Made by a program: the position numbers and the translations under genes
Part shown: positions 35,514-45,984 of the stretch, piece after piece
Numbering within the stretch: the first letter of the stretch is position 1
Layout: each line of letters begins with the position of its first letter
Assembly: GCA_025403435.1 (NCBI GenBank)
Contig: CM046341.1
Coordinates: 23,028,230-23,092,229, forward strand
DNA from: Artocarpus heterophyllus
Lineage: Eukaryota; Streptophyta; Magnoliopsida; Rosales; Moraceae
Reading direction: 5' to 3'
DNA: 64,000 nt
The notes under the pieces: model-generated
Seen by the model: the letters and a program-made list of their open reading frames with translations, nothing else
Told to the model about the DNA's origin: nothing
The model's database searches: none

Positions 35514-36445
35514 ATAGGTGATGATAGTTTCAAAATCAAAAGACTAAAAAAAGTACTTACTAATGAGTTTGAGATTAAGGACTTGGCCACATTAAAGGAC
35601 TTTCTTGGTATGGAGTTCGCTAGATCAAAAAACAAATTTTGGTTTCTAAAAGAAAATATGTTCTTTATCTACTCGAGGACACAAGCTTACTTGGGTGCAA
35701 GGAAACTGAGACACCCATAGAAGCTAGTGTGCAGCTACAACCAGCTAAGCTTGAGGAAGTCAACAATAGAGATCAATACCAACAAGTTGTAAGAAGACTA
35801 ATTTATCTTTCACACACTTGTCCTGATATAGCCTTTGCGGTTAGTGCTATGAGCCAATTTATGCACTCTCCAAGACCAAAATATTTTGGTAGGATTCTAA
35901 GGCATTTGAAGAGAACTCTAGGAAAAGGCCGACTGTTTGAAAAACATGGACACCTTCAAGTTAAAGTATATACCATTGTAGATTGGGATGGAAGTGTAAT
36001 TGATAAAAGATCATCATCTGGCTACTGTACATTTGTTGGGAGTAATTTGATTACTTGGCACAGCAAAAAGCAACCCGTGGAGGCTAGAAGCAGAGCAAAG
36101 GCTGAATTTTGGACTGTTGCTCAAGGAATTTGTGAAGTAGTGTGGATCAAGAGGCTATTGGAAGAGTTGAATGTTACTCATCTGATACCTTTGACAGTGT
36201 ATTGTGACAATAAAGCTGTCATCTCCATTGCATATAATCCAATTCTTCATGACAAAACGAAGCATGTTGAGATTGATAAACATTTTATAAAAGAAAAACT
36301 CAATAGTGGACTGGTGTGTATGCCGTATGTTCCAACTACTGAGCAGGTGGCAGGTATATTCACAAAGGGACTACCTACAAAACAATTCGAGCACTTGATT
36401 AGCAAGCTAGCCGTGAAAGATATCTTCAAACCAGCTTAAGGGGAG
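35514..36445 (+). pseudogene. Copia 3' fragment: RT end and RNase H
   Basis: 35520-35635 reads RLKKVLTNEFEIKDLATLKD then FLGMEFARSKN, the end of copia RT. A one-base slip near 35630 moves into the 266-residue frame at 35639-36439. That frame holds ETPIEASVQL, then YQQVVRRLIYLSHTCPDIAF (the copia GKLIYLTHTRPDI block), RSSSGYCTFVGSNLITWHSK, KAEFWTVAQGICEVVWIKRL, VYCDNKAVISIAYNPILHDK, TKHVEIDKHFIKEKL, and GIFTKGL near the end. This is a nearly complete RNase H. It begins at the gypsy LTR edge, so the gypsy element inserted into this copia RT. A polypurine tract AAGGGGAG precedes the LTR. Confidence 0.9.
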
Positions 36446-36675
36446 TGTTGAAAAGTGCGGAATTTAGACCAAATCAGCCAGGATATGGTCGAGATTCTAG
36501 GAATAAATCTGGCTGTATAATTGTGCATATGGAAGCTTGACTTTCCGTAGAATAGTTGTAGTCATAACTTTCCTATTTTAGTTTTTCTATGTACCTAAAA
36601 ATTCAGAGCATGTAAACTATTTCATACCAATGAGAATCATACGACTTTGAATTCTCAATTTCCTAGGTTCTGTTT
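36446..36675 (+). repeat. 3' LTR of the copia fragment
   Basis: Starts TGTTGAAAAGTGCGG directly after the polypurine tract. The AATGAGAATCATACGAC then TTCTCAATTTCC block at 36630-36665 resembles the end of short copia LTRs. The right border is approximate; no partner LTR in the window. Confidence 0.6.
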
Positions 36676-37781
36676 TTATCTTTTAAGCATAAAAACAAGT
36701 AGATACAATGCATAAAGGATAGAAATCAGAAATCACAGAAAACCAAACAACCGAAGAACAGAAAATCAAAGATGAGACAGGATCACTCACATTACGCAGC
36801 CAGAAATTTCTAGGAAGCAAAAATAAACAAAATGGCAAAAATATAGGTTTCTGTTCATGTTGTTCATTTTCCATATCCCAAAATTTTCGCAGCAAGGCAA
36901 AACAGAAGCAGAACATAAATTCAGTCATTATCATATCTTTAAAGCAATGCCATTCATTTCTAGCATTTCTTAGCAAACCAACTGAAATCAGAAGCATCAC
37001 AAATACAATAATTATCATCTATCTTCTAAGGGCTACTATTGAAACGTCGTACCTTCTTCCTAGTGAATATCTGTGTCAAGTTTTTGTGTGACAACTGCAA
37101 AATTAGTGACAGCAACAAAAGACTAAAACGACTACAAAACCTAGAGAACGACAGTGAAAATGCAAATGGAAGACGACACAAGCTTAAGAACGCCAATAGA
37201 ACAGTAAATAGGGATGCATGTGAGGAAAAAATTATTAAAGGAAAATATTTATAATAGGATAAAAATCACAAAGTAATATGAACGTTTGTGAACGCAGCCA
37301 TTGGTGTTGAAAAACTCTTATCGTTTTCGGGTCTCTCCATGGATCCACTCTTAATTAGTTGGGCTAAACGACTCAAACGTTGAGGGGTCTTTTAGAGTTC
37401 GTGTCGTTCATGGTGTGCCCAAATACCGGAGTGTCACTAAAAAAAAGTAAAGGACAAGAAAAGAGAAGACAAAAAAAATAAATTCTAAAAAAATTTAAAA
37501 AAACAAAAAAAAAAAGCAATAAAGGGCAAAAAAAAGTATAGTTCTAAAAAAATTAAAAAATTAAAAAAAAAAAGCAACAAACGGCAAAAAAAAAAAAAAA
37601 AAGGCGCGAAACTCCCCCACGAAACCAAAGAAGGGAAGAAGAAAAATGCTTGGCTCCTTAAGAGTATGTATAGATATGTATTGATGTATAGATTATTAGA
37701 GGACAACCGGCGGTTAGCTTAGATTGTGTAAAAGCAATTAGAGTTGGAACAAGTGGGAAAAGATTGGAACTTAGCGGCGGC
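36676..37781. other. Intergenic, A-rich low-complexity DNA before the F-box gene
   Basis: No supported gene. A-rich runs fill 37437-37610. Open frames on the minus strand here are Phe/Leu-rich readings of poly-A and are not convincing. It may contain the promoter of the F-box gene, but no clear TATA box was picked out. Confidence 0.4.
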
Positions 37782-38183
37782 ATGTCGGAATTCCTGTCGA
37801 TGATTACCGACGATCTGCTTCTTGAGATATTCGTTCGTCTTCCCGATGCCCGATCTCTTATCCAATGCCAATTCGTTTGTAAGCGTTGGTTTTCTCTCCT
37901 TTCTGAGCCTCAATTTCAATTCATTCCCAGATTCAATCAATACCATTTGAATTCAAATTACTCTGATTCTGCCTACATGATTCTGTTTACACTGGCTTTC
38001 CTGTGCCGTGGTGGAGCAACATTTCTTGCATATTCTGAGAAATCAAAGATTCTCCATGGTGGTTCTAATTCTATTCACAAGTATGAGAGCAAAACTTTCT
38101 TCAGCTCGTTCATATTTAGCATCATCCTTAGACATATTGTTAGCCTTTTGGCGAGAACAAGAGAAATATCATCATTTTTTTAA
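37782..38183 (+). CDS. Short F-box protein, probably truncated gene
   Basis: 133 residues from the ATG at 37782. Residues 8-45 form an F-box: DDLLLEIFVRLPDARSLIQC then FVCKRWFSLLSEPQF, with the usual LP, L--C--VCK-W spacing. F-box proteins bind SKP1 in SCF ubiquitin ligases and choose substrates through a C-terminal domain. Here only about 90 residues follow, without kelch, LRR or FBA motifs. The tail (YMILFTLAFLCRGGATFLAY) resembles the start of the post-F-box region in larger plant F-box proteins, so the gene is probably cut short by frameshift or deletion near 38090, or spliced in a way I cannot see. The ATG is the first good one; an in-frame extension upstream would need a TTG start. Confidence 0.65.
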   Translation: MSEFLSMITDDLLLEIFVRLPDARSLIQCQFVCKRWFSLLSEPQFQFIPRFNQYHLNSNYSDSAYMILFTLAFLCRGGATFLAYSEKSKILHGGSNSIHKYESKTFFSSFIFSIILRHIVSLLARTREISSFF

Positions 38184-38384
38184 TTTTTTTTTAAGTAAAT
38201 ATCATGTTTTAAAATATTTATAGCAATTGTCAGATTTATAATATAAATAACTTATTTTATATATAAATAAGAAATATTTACATAGTAAATAACGAGGTAA
38301 ATGGACAAGTGAGTGCAACTTAGTTGATTGTAAGTCTTTCTACACCAACTATAGGTTAAGAATTCTAGTCACGCTTAACCCTGC

Positions 38385-38485
38385 TCAAAAGTAATGGCAT
38401 TTCTCAAATAATGTAAAACTCTCACATGCTACAATGTTTTGAACTATAAAAGTTGATTCTAACCACACTTGTCAAGCACTCTATT
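38385..38485. repeat. Partial MITE
   Basis: TAAAACTCTCACATGCTACA then TTGATTCTAACCACACTTGTC echo the right half of the MITE at 16894-17058. Ends unclear. Confidence 0.45.
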
Positions 38486-38839
38486 TATCTATATATATGG
38501 GAGGTTACTAAACTTCCAAATAACTAGAAGAAGAAAAAGAAGATATCCAAAGCCATACATCCTTAAATTGGTATGACAAAGAGAGGATGAGATTACTGAA
38601 ACAATAACAAGAGCTAGACAATGTGTTGTGTAATGTGATACAAGCATTGTCAACCTGACGAGCCTGAAAATATGACTAACAACTAATAAGTAATAAGAGA
38701 GAGATAATTATATGACAGCAAGCAACACATTCAAGACCTAAAATGGCCAAACTCAGTGTGATGGTTGTGTGCTTGTTTTTGAATAACAGTGGTGCCTTTG
38801 GTTTGAAAAGTGATAAGCTATGCAGTCAATTCTCCAAAT

Positions 38840-39613
38840 GTAAATCAAGGAAATGCCCTCCTAAACATGACGGCATTTGATGATTGTCTTGTTGCTTCTG
38901 CTTTGCACTGATTGTATGCCTTTTCACAACAGAGGCGTTTACTTGGTTCTCAATATTAAAGGCAGTCAGTCCGCACCTCTGGAATACACTGCCTATTTTG
39001 GATGGCATTCTTCTTCTGGTTCTCAGCTTCTGGCTAACACAGGTAATTTCTATTTACTATACATGCTCGTCGCGAGAAGGAATGCCAAGAGAAGAAAAAT
39101 CAGAGGTTATTTATTTTCATAAACGACAAAAAACGGGGACGAAAATATGAAATTCCACAGTTATTTGAAATCAAGAAAAGGATGTAAATGAAAAATATAT
39201 TTCCCTGTAATTAAACATTGTATGCTGATATGAGAATGTGATGTATTTCAGCCCCGACTTCATTGACTAGATTTTGTTTAATTTTTTTAACTAACTAATT
39301 TATTTTTGTTTTTGTGTATACTTTTGTTAACTTGAAGAATTATTTTGGCCAGATGTTCTTGCATTATGCACAGGAATGAGGCCAGTTCTTATGGTAGACT
39401 ATGGGGGAAAGATTCTTGGGCTGCAAGAACGACTTTGTGCCCTTCTGAAGTCTATTCAACAGGTATTATTCATTGAATTTTGTTTAATTAGTTGACAAAG
39501 CTTTTAGCAGCCGTAGCCACTTTATTTCCTGTCAGAAATATTATTTGTATAGTTTCTGCTTACGCTAGCTCTGTAGCTTGTACCAGCTACTAGTGGATAA
39601 TAAAGCACAATAC

Positions 39614-39651
<38 letters not shown>

Positions 39652-40420
39652 CATAGCCTCTATAACTTCCAAAATATCAGTGTTCTAATTCACTTGTATG
39701 CAATTTATTGAGTTTTCCTGGTTTAATTTCCATAAAGTATTTTTGCAGTTCAAGTTGACCATGGACATGATTTACCTAGGTGGAGTCTGTATCTCATGAA
39801 ATTCGTGACAGCTTTGTTATGTTTTATAACTATCTTGTCAAATTTTCCTTCAACTATGGAGTATGGACTAGTTGTGCGACATCAAAATAGCCGTTATATG
39901 TTGCGGAGAAAGCATAGGACTTGTGCATTTTTTACCATCTAGGAGTAATGATCATAGTAGATATGATTTATGTAATACACGTTAGAGGACTTGCATATCA
40001 TTTTCAGTCAAGCTTGAACTCAGATTCTCAGCTTCTCTTTGTGGACCTTGAACGGGATCCTCCGAATTTCTTCCTGTGGACTCATTTTGCTATAATCTTT
40101 ACAATAGACAGGCTCCTTTTTCCTCTTTTGTGAAGGTTCTCGTTTTGTTTTGTTCAAGATGATAACACAGCCAGAGAAAACCCCATTAAGGATGCAGCGT
40201 AAATCAGTTTTTTAGTTTCTCTCCTTGTTATTTCCCTCGAAGGGGACGATAAATGATTCTTACTCAAGTGATAGGACAGATAGCATAGGTCACTGCTAAT
40301 CTCCTGTCAATGGCGTTATGACTTCGCAATCATCTGAATTTATTGATCTCGGTAGTTCTGGAGTTACCGTGCCTACTTTAAATGCGTATTTTCTTATTAT
40401 GCCATTCCTTATTTCGTAAT
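38840..40420 (+). pseudogene. Decayed multi-exon gene resembling plant DUF4504 (C1orf74-like) proteins
   Basis: Exon-like pieces in order. (1) About 38853-39042: FDDCLVASALHCMPFHNRGV, then LEYTAYFGWHSSSGSQLLAN, ending at a GT donor (39043). (2) 39353-39462 after an AG acceptor: with one base from piece 1 it reads DVLALCTGMRPVLMVDYGGK then LQERLCALLKSIQQ, ending at a GT donor. (3) 39753-40140: MKFVTALL, MEYGLVVRHQNSRYML, IGLVHFLPSRSND, HVRGLAYHFQSSLNSD, LLFVDLERDPPN spread over three frames. (4) 40158-40410: TQPEKTPLRMQRKSVF, then SQSSEFIDLGSSGVTVPTLN. Pieces 3-4 need several frameshifts and contain stops, so the gene looks dead. The family name is from memory of plant DUF4504 proteins and needs a search; function unknown. 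Confidence 0.5.
39617..39647. repeat. (TA)n microsatellite
   Basis: About 15 TA units in the presumed intron after exon-like piece 2. Confidence 0.9.
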
Positions 40421-42712
40421 GCATGCATGCATGCACACTTATTAAAATAAAAATGTATACGTTTAGTAGTACATTATATTTGAATAGCTACTTTACACGG
40501 CTAGTAGAAAAATAGAGGTCCTTTATGTTGAAGCCAAAATTATGTCACATTAAAACATTGTGTATCCGACCTTTTTCCTGGTTGTTGCAAGGGGCCTTTT
40601 TTTTGGAATCCCAAGAATAGATGGCAAAGGGATGTTTCTTGGTGAGGCTAAATGGACTGCACCTCTCATAGAAAATGTGAAATCTGAATAAATTGATAAT
40701 CATTTCAAAATAGTTACCTTGAACTTGTTGTCACTGTAAATTTGAGAGAGGGGGAAAGGAAAAAAAAAGGGATTAATAAAACTTGACCTTCAATAACTCT
40801 CCATAGAGAGACAGACACACACTAAAATTTAATCAAAATTCATTTTCTTTTTTTTTTTTTTATAAAAAAAAGCCTAACAATTCTACTCAAGTGAAAGAAG
40901 ATCTATAAAATTAACAGAAAGAAAATTATAAAAATATAGGGTAGAAAAGTATTTCTTTTTTCTTTTTTCTTTTTCTTGTCTTGTCTTTTATTGTTTCACG
41001 AAGCAAGTATTTCCGCAATGCAAGTGTGTTGTGATCTCCAGTAGACCCACACTATGTTAACTAAACACACGGTGTCTCTTTTTCCTGTACAGCCAACCAA
41101 TTAAGCTGATAAAAAATCCTTCATCGGTTTAAAAATATTTCATAATTCTATTTGAAGACAGTAGATTAGTGGATTTGACAGAAAAAGGAAGGGGAAAAGC
41201 AACGAGGACATAAATTTATAATTTTGTGTTATATGCCACAGAAAGTACCATGTTAACCTAGCAATTAAGTAGGTCTGCGGACAAGCATAAGTTAGCATGT
41301 ACACACAGCGAACTATATACACACACATATACAGAAGCTCAGAAGATCTCCATTTTGCAACACCTTTATTATAGTCCAAAACTATTGGGGTAATAAGAGT
41401 ATCCAGTTAACGTCTTAATGGCAATCCCTGAAAGGCTGGTTAAGTCATTACTCAGTTGGCAATTCAAAACACTTTCTTTTTACTCTGCTATTTGTGCATT
41501 GGTTTCTTTTTCTTTCAACAAATTGGCACTTTTACACTTAAAAAAAAAACCTAGAGCATTGCTTCTAATATAGTACAACCTTGCATTGTAACGTCCCAAA
41601 ACTTAATTAAGTATGATTAGCATGTTTTTCAAAAAAACCCAAATCATTTAATCGGTAATTTTAATAAAAAATTTGGTTTAATTAACCTAACTAATCCATC
41701 ACGTTACCTCCCGTATTTCAAGGCGTGACATTCATAGAGGTCATGACACTGTTTCATACGCTTTAGATGGCTTCTTGGTTATCCTCTTCATGTTTTCAAA
41801 ATGACAATTTGAGGGTTTGGATTTTAGTAATTTCTTGTTTTAACACATGCCATAAATGCATTTGAATGACGGTTTTGTTTTTCACTTGAGAAGTGGGCGG
41901 TGTAATTGATGTAGGACCAAGATGGAAGAAATAGACTCTAGAGAGAGGAGAGAACCAAGAAGAGAAATTGAACCTCAGAAGGTATAGAAATAAAACCATA
42001 TAAGAGGAAACAAAGGATCTTAGAGAAGAACAAAAACTAAAGAGGAAGAAAACCAAAGATCTCAATGTTCAGTAGACGAGCATAAACTATAATCTTAAGT
42101 TCAAAATCTCTAAGCCTAAAAGAGAGAATCCGTTTGGGTTGCAAGAAACGCTGAAACGCATATCTTGCACCTCTTGTCATGCGTTTTTTTTTTCCCTCCT
42201 ACAAATCTTCAAACCTTGTCCTTTCTCTATACACATTTATTTTTTGTTTTTCGATTAATTAAACACTAAAGATAAAACGTACCCTGATAGATCATATACA
42301 AATTTAAATTCGAAAATCTAATCTTGTTATGATTCAGTTATACTTCCTCCATAAGCAATGAATTTTTCCTTCTTTTTTTTTTTTTTAAAAAAAAAGTTAT
42401 GCTTCCTCTGTATGCGTTGAGGTGTATTCAGGATCGTTTATTGTTTGTTATTTACAAAAATGATGCTTAAAAAAATTAAATTGCCAACAAAACATCACAA
42501 AGTGTCGCCTTACGTTGACTTAGGGATAGTGATCCAATTTTATTTAGAATTTTTTTTTTTTGAAAGTATTTTATTTAGATAATTGGATGCCTAGAAAAAT
42601 AAGTTGCCAATAAAAGGGGTATATGGAGAAATTAGTTGTTTACTAGTAATGATATGTTTTTCATCAAGGCTTTTGCATATGGTTCCTGATATTCATATGT
42701 AACACTTGCAGG
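40421..42712. other. Non-coding stretch with repeat debris
   Basis: No gene recognised. GCAT tetramer run at 40422-40438, long T and A runs near 40850, 42365 and 42548. A 150-bp piece at 41587-41737 opens TGTAACGTCCC and closes GGCGTGACA, possibly a tiny gypsy LTR relic. Minus frames at 41140-41379 and 41796-42065 have no domain. Confidence 0.4.
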
Positions 42713-42757
42713 AATTGCAGAGACAGCAAAGGGTCCCAGGTGGAGGAACTGTTGAGG
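42713..42757 (+). other. Isolated exon-like fragment
   Basis: Between a TTGCAG acceptor and a GTAATG donor the frame reads ELQRQQRVPGGGTVE. It would join in phase after the SIQQ end of the exon at 39353-39462, so it may be a later or alternative exon of the same gene across a 3.2 kb intron. No other coding sequence lies close by. Confidence 0.35.
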
Positions 42758-43567
42758 TAATGCTCCTTTCTTGACTATGATGTTAGTATCATGGTTTGTT
42801 GTCCATCTTTTGAAGCATCTTGAGTGTTTGCCGTTAATCAGATGTCCTTAGAAAGGACTATTTGAAAGGAGACACCAATTTTGTTTTGCTTTCAAGTGTA
42901 AATTATTTGTGAAGCTTAGATCATATGCTAACACAAGTACACAAAGAGTACGGATATTGTACATGACAATGCATTTATTAGCAGTGTGCAGACTTGCTCT
43001 TGCGTTTCTTCGAATGTTTAAAACGGCTTCTCAGTGCCCTTCAATTTAAACTTTTTTTAAGGTCTTTGTAAATGCATATCATTGAATGTAATCCATGAGC
43101 CATTGTGTTGTAATGATATTCCCCTATTCCTAATCCTATTGGAGACCTCGTCTATGCATCTCTATTAAAGAAAAGACCTTGTTATGGAAGGAAATATTAT
43201 CTGAGACAGAAATGATTATAGACAATTTTATTTGAGATGTTCCATAAGATTTGTTATACAAGTCATTTTTCCTTTGTTTGCACTATGCAAAAGAATTAAT
43301 TCTACCAGAGCTATGCCTTACCTTAATTCTGGGGCAGTCCTTAATTTCATAACAAAAACACAGAAAAACAAGCTATTGATAAAGCTGCGGGTTCCTATTT
43401 TTATTACAACTTTTTAATACCAATTTACATGACATGAGAATTGTTATTTTTTTTATTGATTGATGCTTAGGAATTTATCCCACTATTTAGAAATACAACA
43501 TTTTAATTCACTAGATACAGAAATTATAAGTATTAAATAAAGAAGTTGAAACCCCAAGCACTACTTT

Positions 43568-44035
43568 TCATATAATGTTACTTTGCAGAGAATTTGGTAG
43601 GCTTGGCCAACTGAAAAATATGTCATTCAAGTTGTCTTCTGTGTAGCCATACAAGCCATCGTTGCGAGCAATCCAAGAGCATGACATAGGACATCGATGG
43701 TCGTAATCCCGCTTGCAATTGTAAATTGCAAACGTCGCTGAGACACCGCGGAGATTGAATGAGCAGAAGAAGAGCGTTGAGCACCAGAAATTTATCCCAA
43801 ATCTCCACGCATAGGTTGTGTTGAAGCCTATAACATGAGGCCCCAAATCATCATCTTTAGACTTGCAATGAATTGTTAGGTCGTCTTGTAGAGTGTTTAA
43901 AATAGAGACTGTGGTTTTGGGTGGATTGAAGGGTTTTTCATCATCTAATAGATTTTTTCTAGTGGTGCTCCTTGTGACAGCAAGTAGAGAAGACGAAAAA
44001 AACAATGCAAAAATCAAAGCCTCTTTTTGACCCAT
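43568..44035 (-). CDS. S-protein homologue (plant self-incompatibility S1 family)
   Basis: 155 residues from the ATG at 44035; an in-frame ATG 33 bp upstream exists, but the second gives a clean signal peptide (MGQKEALIFALFFSSSLLAV). After that comes the S1 fold: KTTVSILNTLQDDLTIHCKS, KDDDLGPHVIGF, YAWRFGINFWCSTLFFCSFN, then YNCKRDYDHRCPMSCSWIAR and NDGLYGY. Cys residues in HCKS, FFCSF and the C-terminal CPMSC-W block match family positions; FW-C-STLFF has an extra Cys where most have Gly. The family encodes small secreted proteins; only poppy PrsS has a proven role, in pollen recognition. The frame is intact with a TATA box upstream, so it is probably functional or only recently silent. A sister copy at 17303-17764 is dead. 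Confidence 0.88.
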   Translation of the reverse strand: MGQKEALIFALFFSSSLLAVTRSTTRKNLLDDEKPFNPPKTTVSILNTLQDDLTIHCKSKDDDLGPHVIGFNTTYAWRFGINFWCSTLFFCSFNLRGVSATFAIYNCKRDYDHRCPMSCSWIARNDGLYGYTEDNLNDIFFSWPSLPNSLQSNII

Positions 44036-44119
44036 ATTTGTTATTTGTTTGAGAGGATCAATTTGCATTGGAAAAGTCTATGGGAGTGTAAATTTAAATT
44101 TTCATAATGAACGATGGTC

Positions 44120-44126
44120 TTATATA
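44120..44126 (-). promoter_or_regulatory. TATA box of the S-protein homologue
   Basis: TATATAA on the minus strand, about 85 bp upstream of the chosen ATG; conserved in the duplicated copy. Confidence 0.65.
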
Positions 44127-44655
44127 GGCAATGAGTACAATACTAACAAGGCAATAAAACTTTTTGGGGAAAAAAGCAATGGGAAAAGAAGGAACTAGAG
44201 AATTAAAAGAGATATGGTAATTGTGATTCTTCATAAGTTAATATCCTTGTCAAGAAATGGAACAAGGAAAAATTGAGAATCGCATTATACGAGAGTAATG
44301 AGTTCATTGTAAATTTCATTCCCAAGAAATAATATTTTTACCTTTTAGCCAGTCAACTCATGAAGAAAAAAATATAATGGAAAGGATGATAATACTATCG
44401 GTGTTCATCGACATGGAAAACACTTTAGTGTAAGGAAGTTATCGATAGTGCTTTTCCATTTATGACTAGATTACTGTAGAAATGACTACAAATGAAAAAA
44501 AAAAAAAAAAAAAGAGTAATTGTACAGAGAACTTTTATTTTATTTATCTTCAAGGAGTTTATGTTTTCTAATTAATATCCATTGAGTTTCACCATATTCA
44601 TGACACGTAAAATAAGACCTTTTTAAGATCCATTTGGCATTGCAAATTTGTACGA

Positions 44656-45975
44656 GGACAATATTACAGCAAGACCCATCCAAAAATTCTTATAGGTAAA
44701 ACCCTTTTTTTAACCATTTGATGAAATATAATGCCCAGTGTGCTTTTGTTTTTAAAATTTTTGAAAATATCTCCCTACGTTTTTATAAAGCAAAAATCTT
44801 ACAAAACACTTTTAATAAAATTTTTTAAAATTTTTTATTTTTTAAAATAAAAATATTTTTATTTATTTTAAAAATAATACCAACGCCACATTATTCAAAG
44901 TCTAATTCAAAGTCTAAGTTTCAAGAAACCAAAATAGACGTACCTACACGCAATCACCTTTTCTTTATTTTCACTCTATTATTTTTAAATTAACAAATAA
45001 TAAAAAAGAAAAAGAAAAAAAAAAACTCCTTTTCGACAACTCCGCCACCACCGTAAGCTTTCCCTTCGTAGAGAAAACCTCCAGTGTGCCCATCCCCACC
45101 GGCGTCGAGAGCATTGACCAAATCGTAGATCACGACGGAGTGCAAGCTCTTGGACCACGACATCCCCCATTTGCGGATCGTGACAGAATAGGGATCCCAC
45201 GACGTCCCCCTCTACGGATCACGGCGAAATTGTGATCTGAGCTTGCGATCCGTCAACCCCTCGCGACCTGTGGCGAGACCCAACCCCCTCACGACCTCGG
45301 CCCACCTCCGTCACGACCTTACGTCTTGAGAAGTCTGACCTTGGCCAACCTCTGCTGCGACCTCGTCGTTGAAGCCTGACCCTCCATCGAGACCCATTGT
45401 TACAACAACGTCGTGCCGTTACCTCCAAGGCAAAGGACCCATGGACCGCGATGAAATCATGTTGATGGAAGTCGTGACCTCCTACCGTCGATCGGCTCAC
45501 CGTGGTGGTTGAACACCATTGAGCTTGCTATCTGAGCTCGATGGCTGTGGCGATCTGCGACATGTGATCGCTCGTGACTTAAGCGTGCGTCGTCACCAAC
45601 AACAGCGACGTCCACGGTGGTCACAATTTCAAAGGCTGTCAGTGACGCACTATGGTGACGAAAGTGGGGAAGATAGAGTTTGCCTTTGGTTTTTTTCACC
45701 TGAAAAGTTGCCCCTGTTTTGCAGTAAAAACAGTAATTTTTACTACAAATTTAGTTATAAATAGTATAAAACTCTCATATATTATAATAACAATTTAAAA
45801 AATTACAACAATATAAAGCTTTTATATCGGTTTTTAATTTTAAAAATCTGGTGTATTTGATCTTATTTAACAAAAATAAGCTCTTTGTTTTAGAGCCATT
45901 AAATTTAGATCTGATGGGAAAAAAAAAAGTTTTATCAGTAAAAAAATTTTTTTGGGTCTTGCCGTAGTTTTACCT
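44656..45975. mobile_element. Mutator-like element with GC-rich cargo
   Basis: About 40-bp terminal inverted repeats: the left end contains TTACAGCAAGACCC, CAAAAATTCTTATAGGTAAA; the reverse complement of the right end contains CTACGGCAAGACCCAAAAA, then TTTACTGATAAAAC. Flanking 9-mers TTTGTACGA (44647-44655) and TTTGTATTA (45976-45984) agree at seven of nine bases, the size expected for a MULE. The paralogous locus at about 18400 lacks it. Inside, 45030-45700 is GC-rich with overlapping open frames on both strands and no transposase motif, as in a Pack-MULE carrying a gene or CDS fragment. The cargo's origin is unknown. Confidence 0.6.
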
Positions 45976-45984
45976 TTTGTATTA

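Larger units (their letters stand above)
43365..44655. repeat. Host segmental duplication, copy 2 (left part)
   Basis: Matches 17085-18410 over gene and flanks (CATGAGAATTGTTATTTTTT block, S-protein homologue, TATATAA box, TTGTCAAGAAATG block, GACCTTTTTAAGATCCATTT). The match resumes after the MULE at 45985-46215 and again at 46370-46615. Confidence 0.75.

Noticed and set aside
36683..37018. 111-residue minus frame beside the copia 3' LTR
   Set aside because: Hydrophobic, no motif, overlaps A-rich intergenic DNA; not supportable as a gene.
37485..37706. Phe-rich minus frame
   Set aside because: Translation of poly-A runs.
41587..41737. 150-bp piece opening TGTAACGTCCC and closing GGCGTGACA as a miniature solo LTR
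   Set aside because: Flanks TGCAT and TTCAT match at only four of five bases and the length is far below any gypsy LTR; could be chance or a deleted relic.
45219..45764. Arg-rich frames in the MULE cargo
   Set aside because: Several frames overlap on both strands with no recognisable motif or splice structure; kept only as cargo, not as genes.
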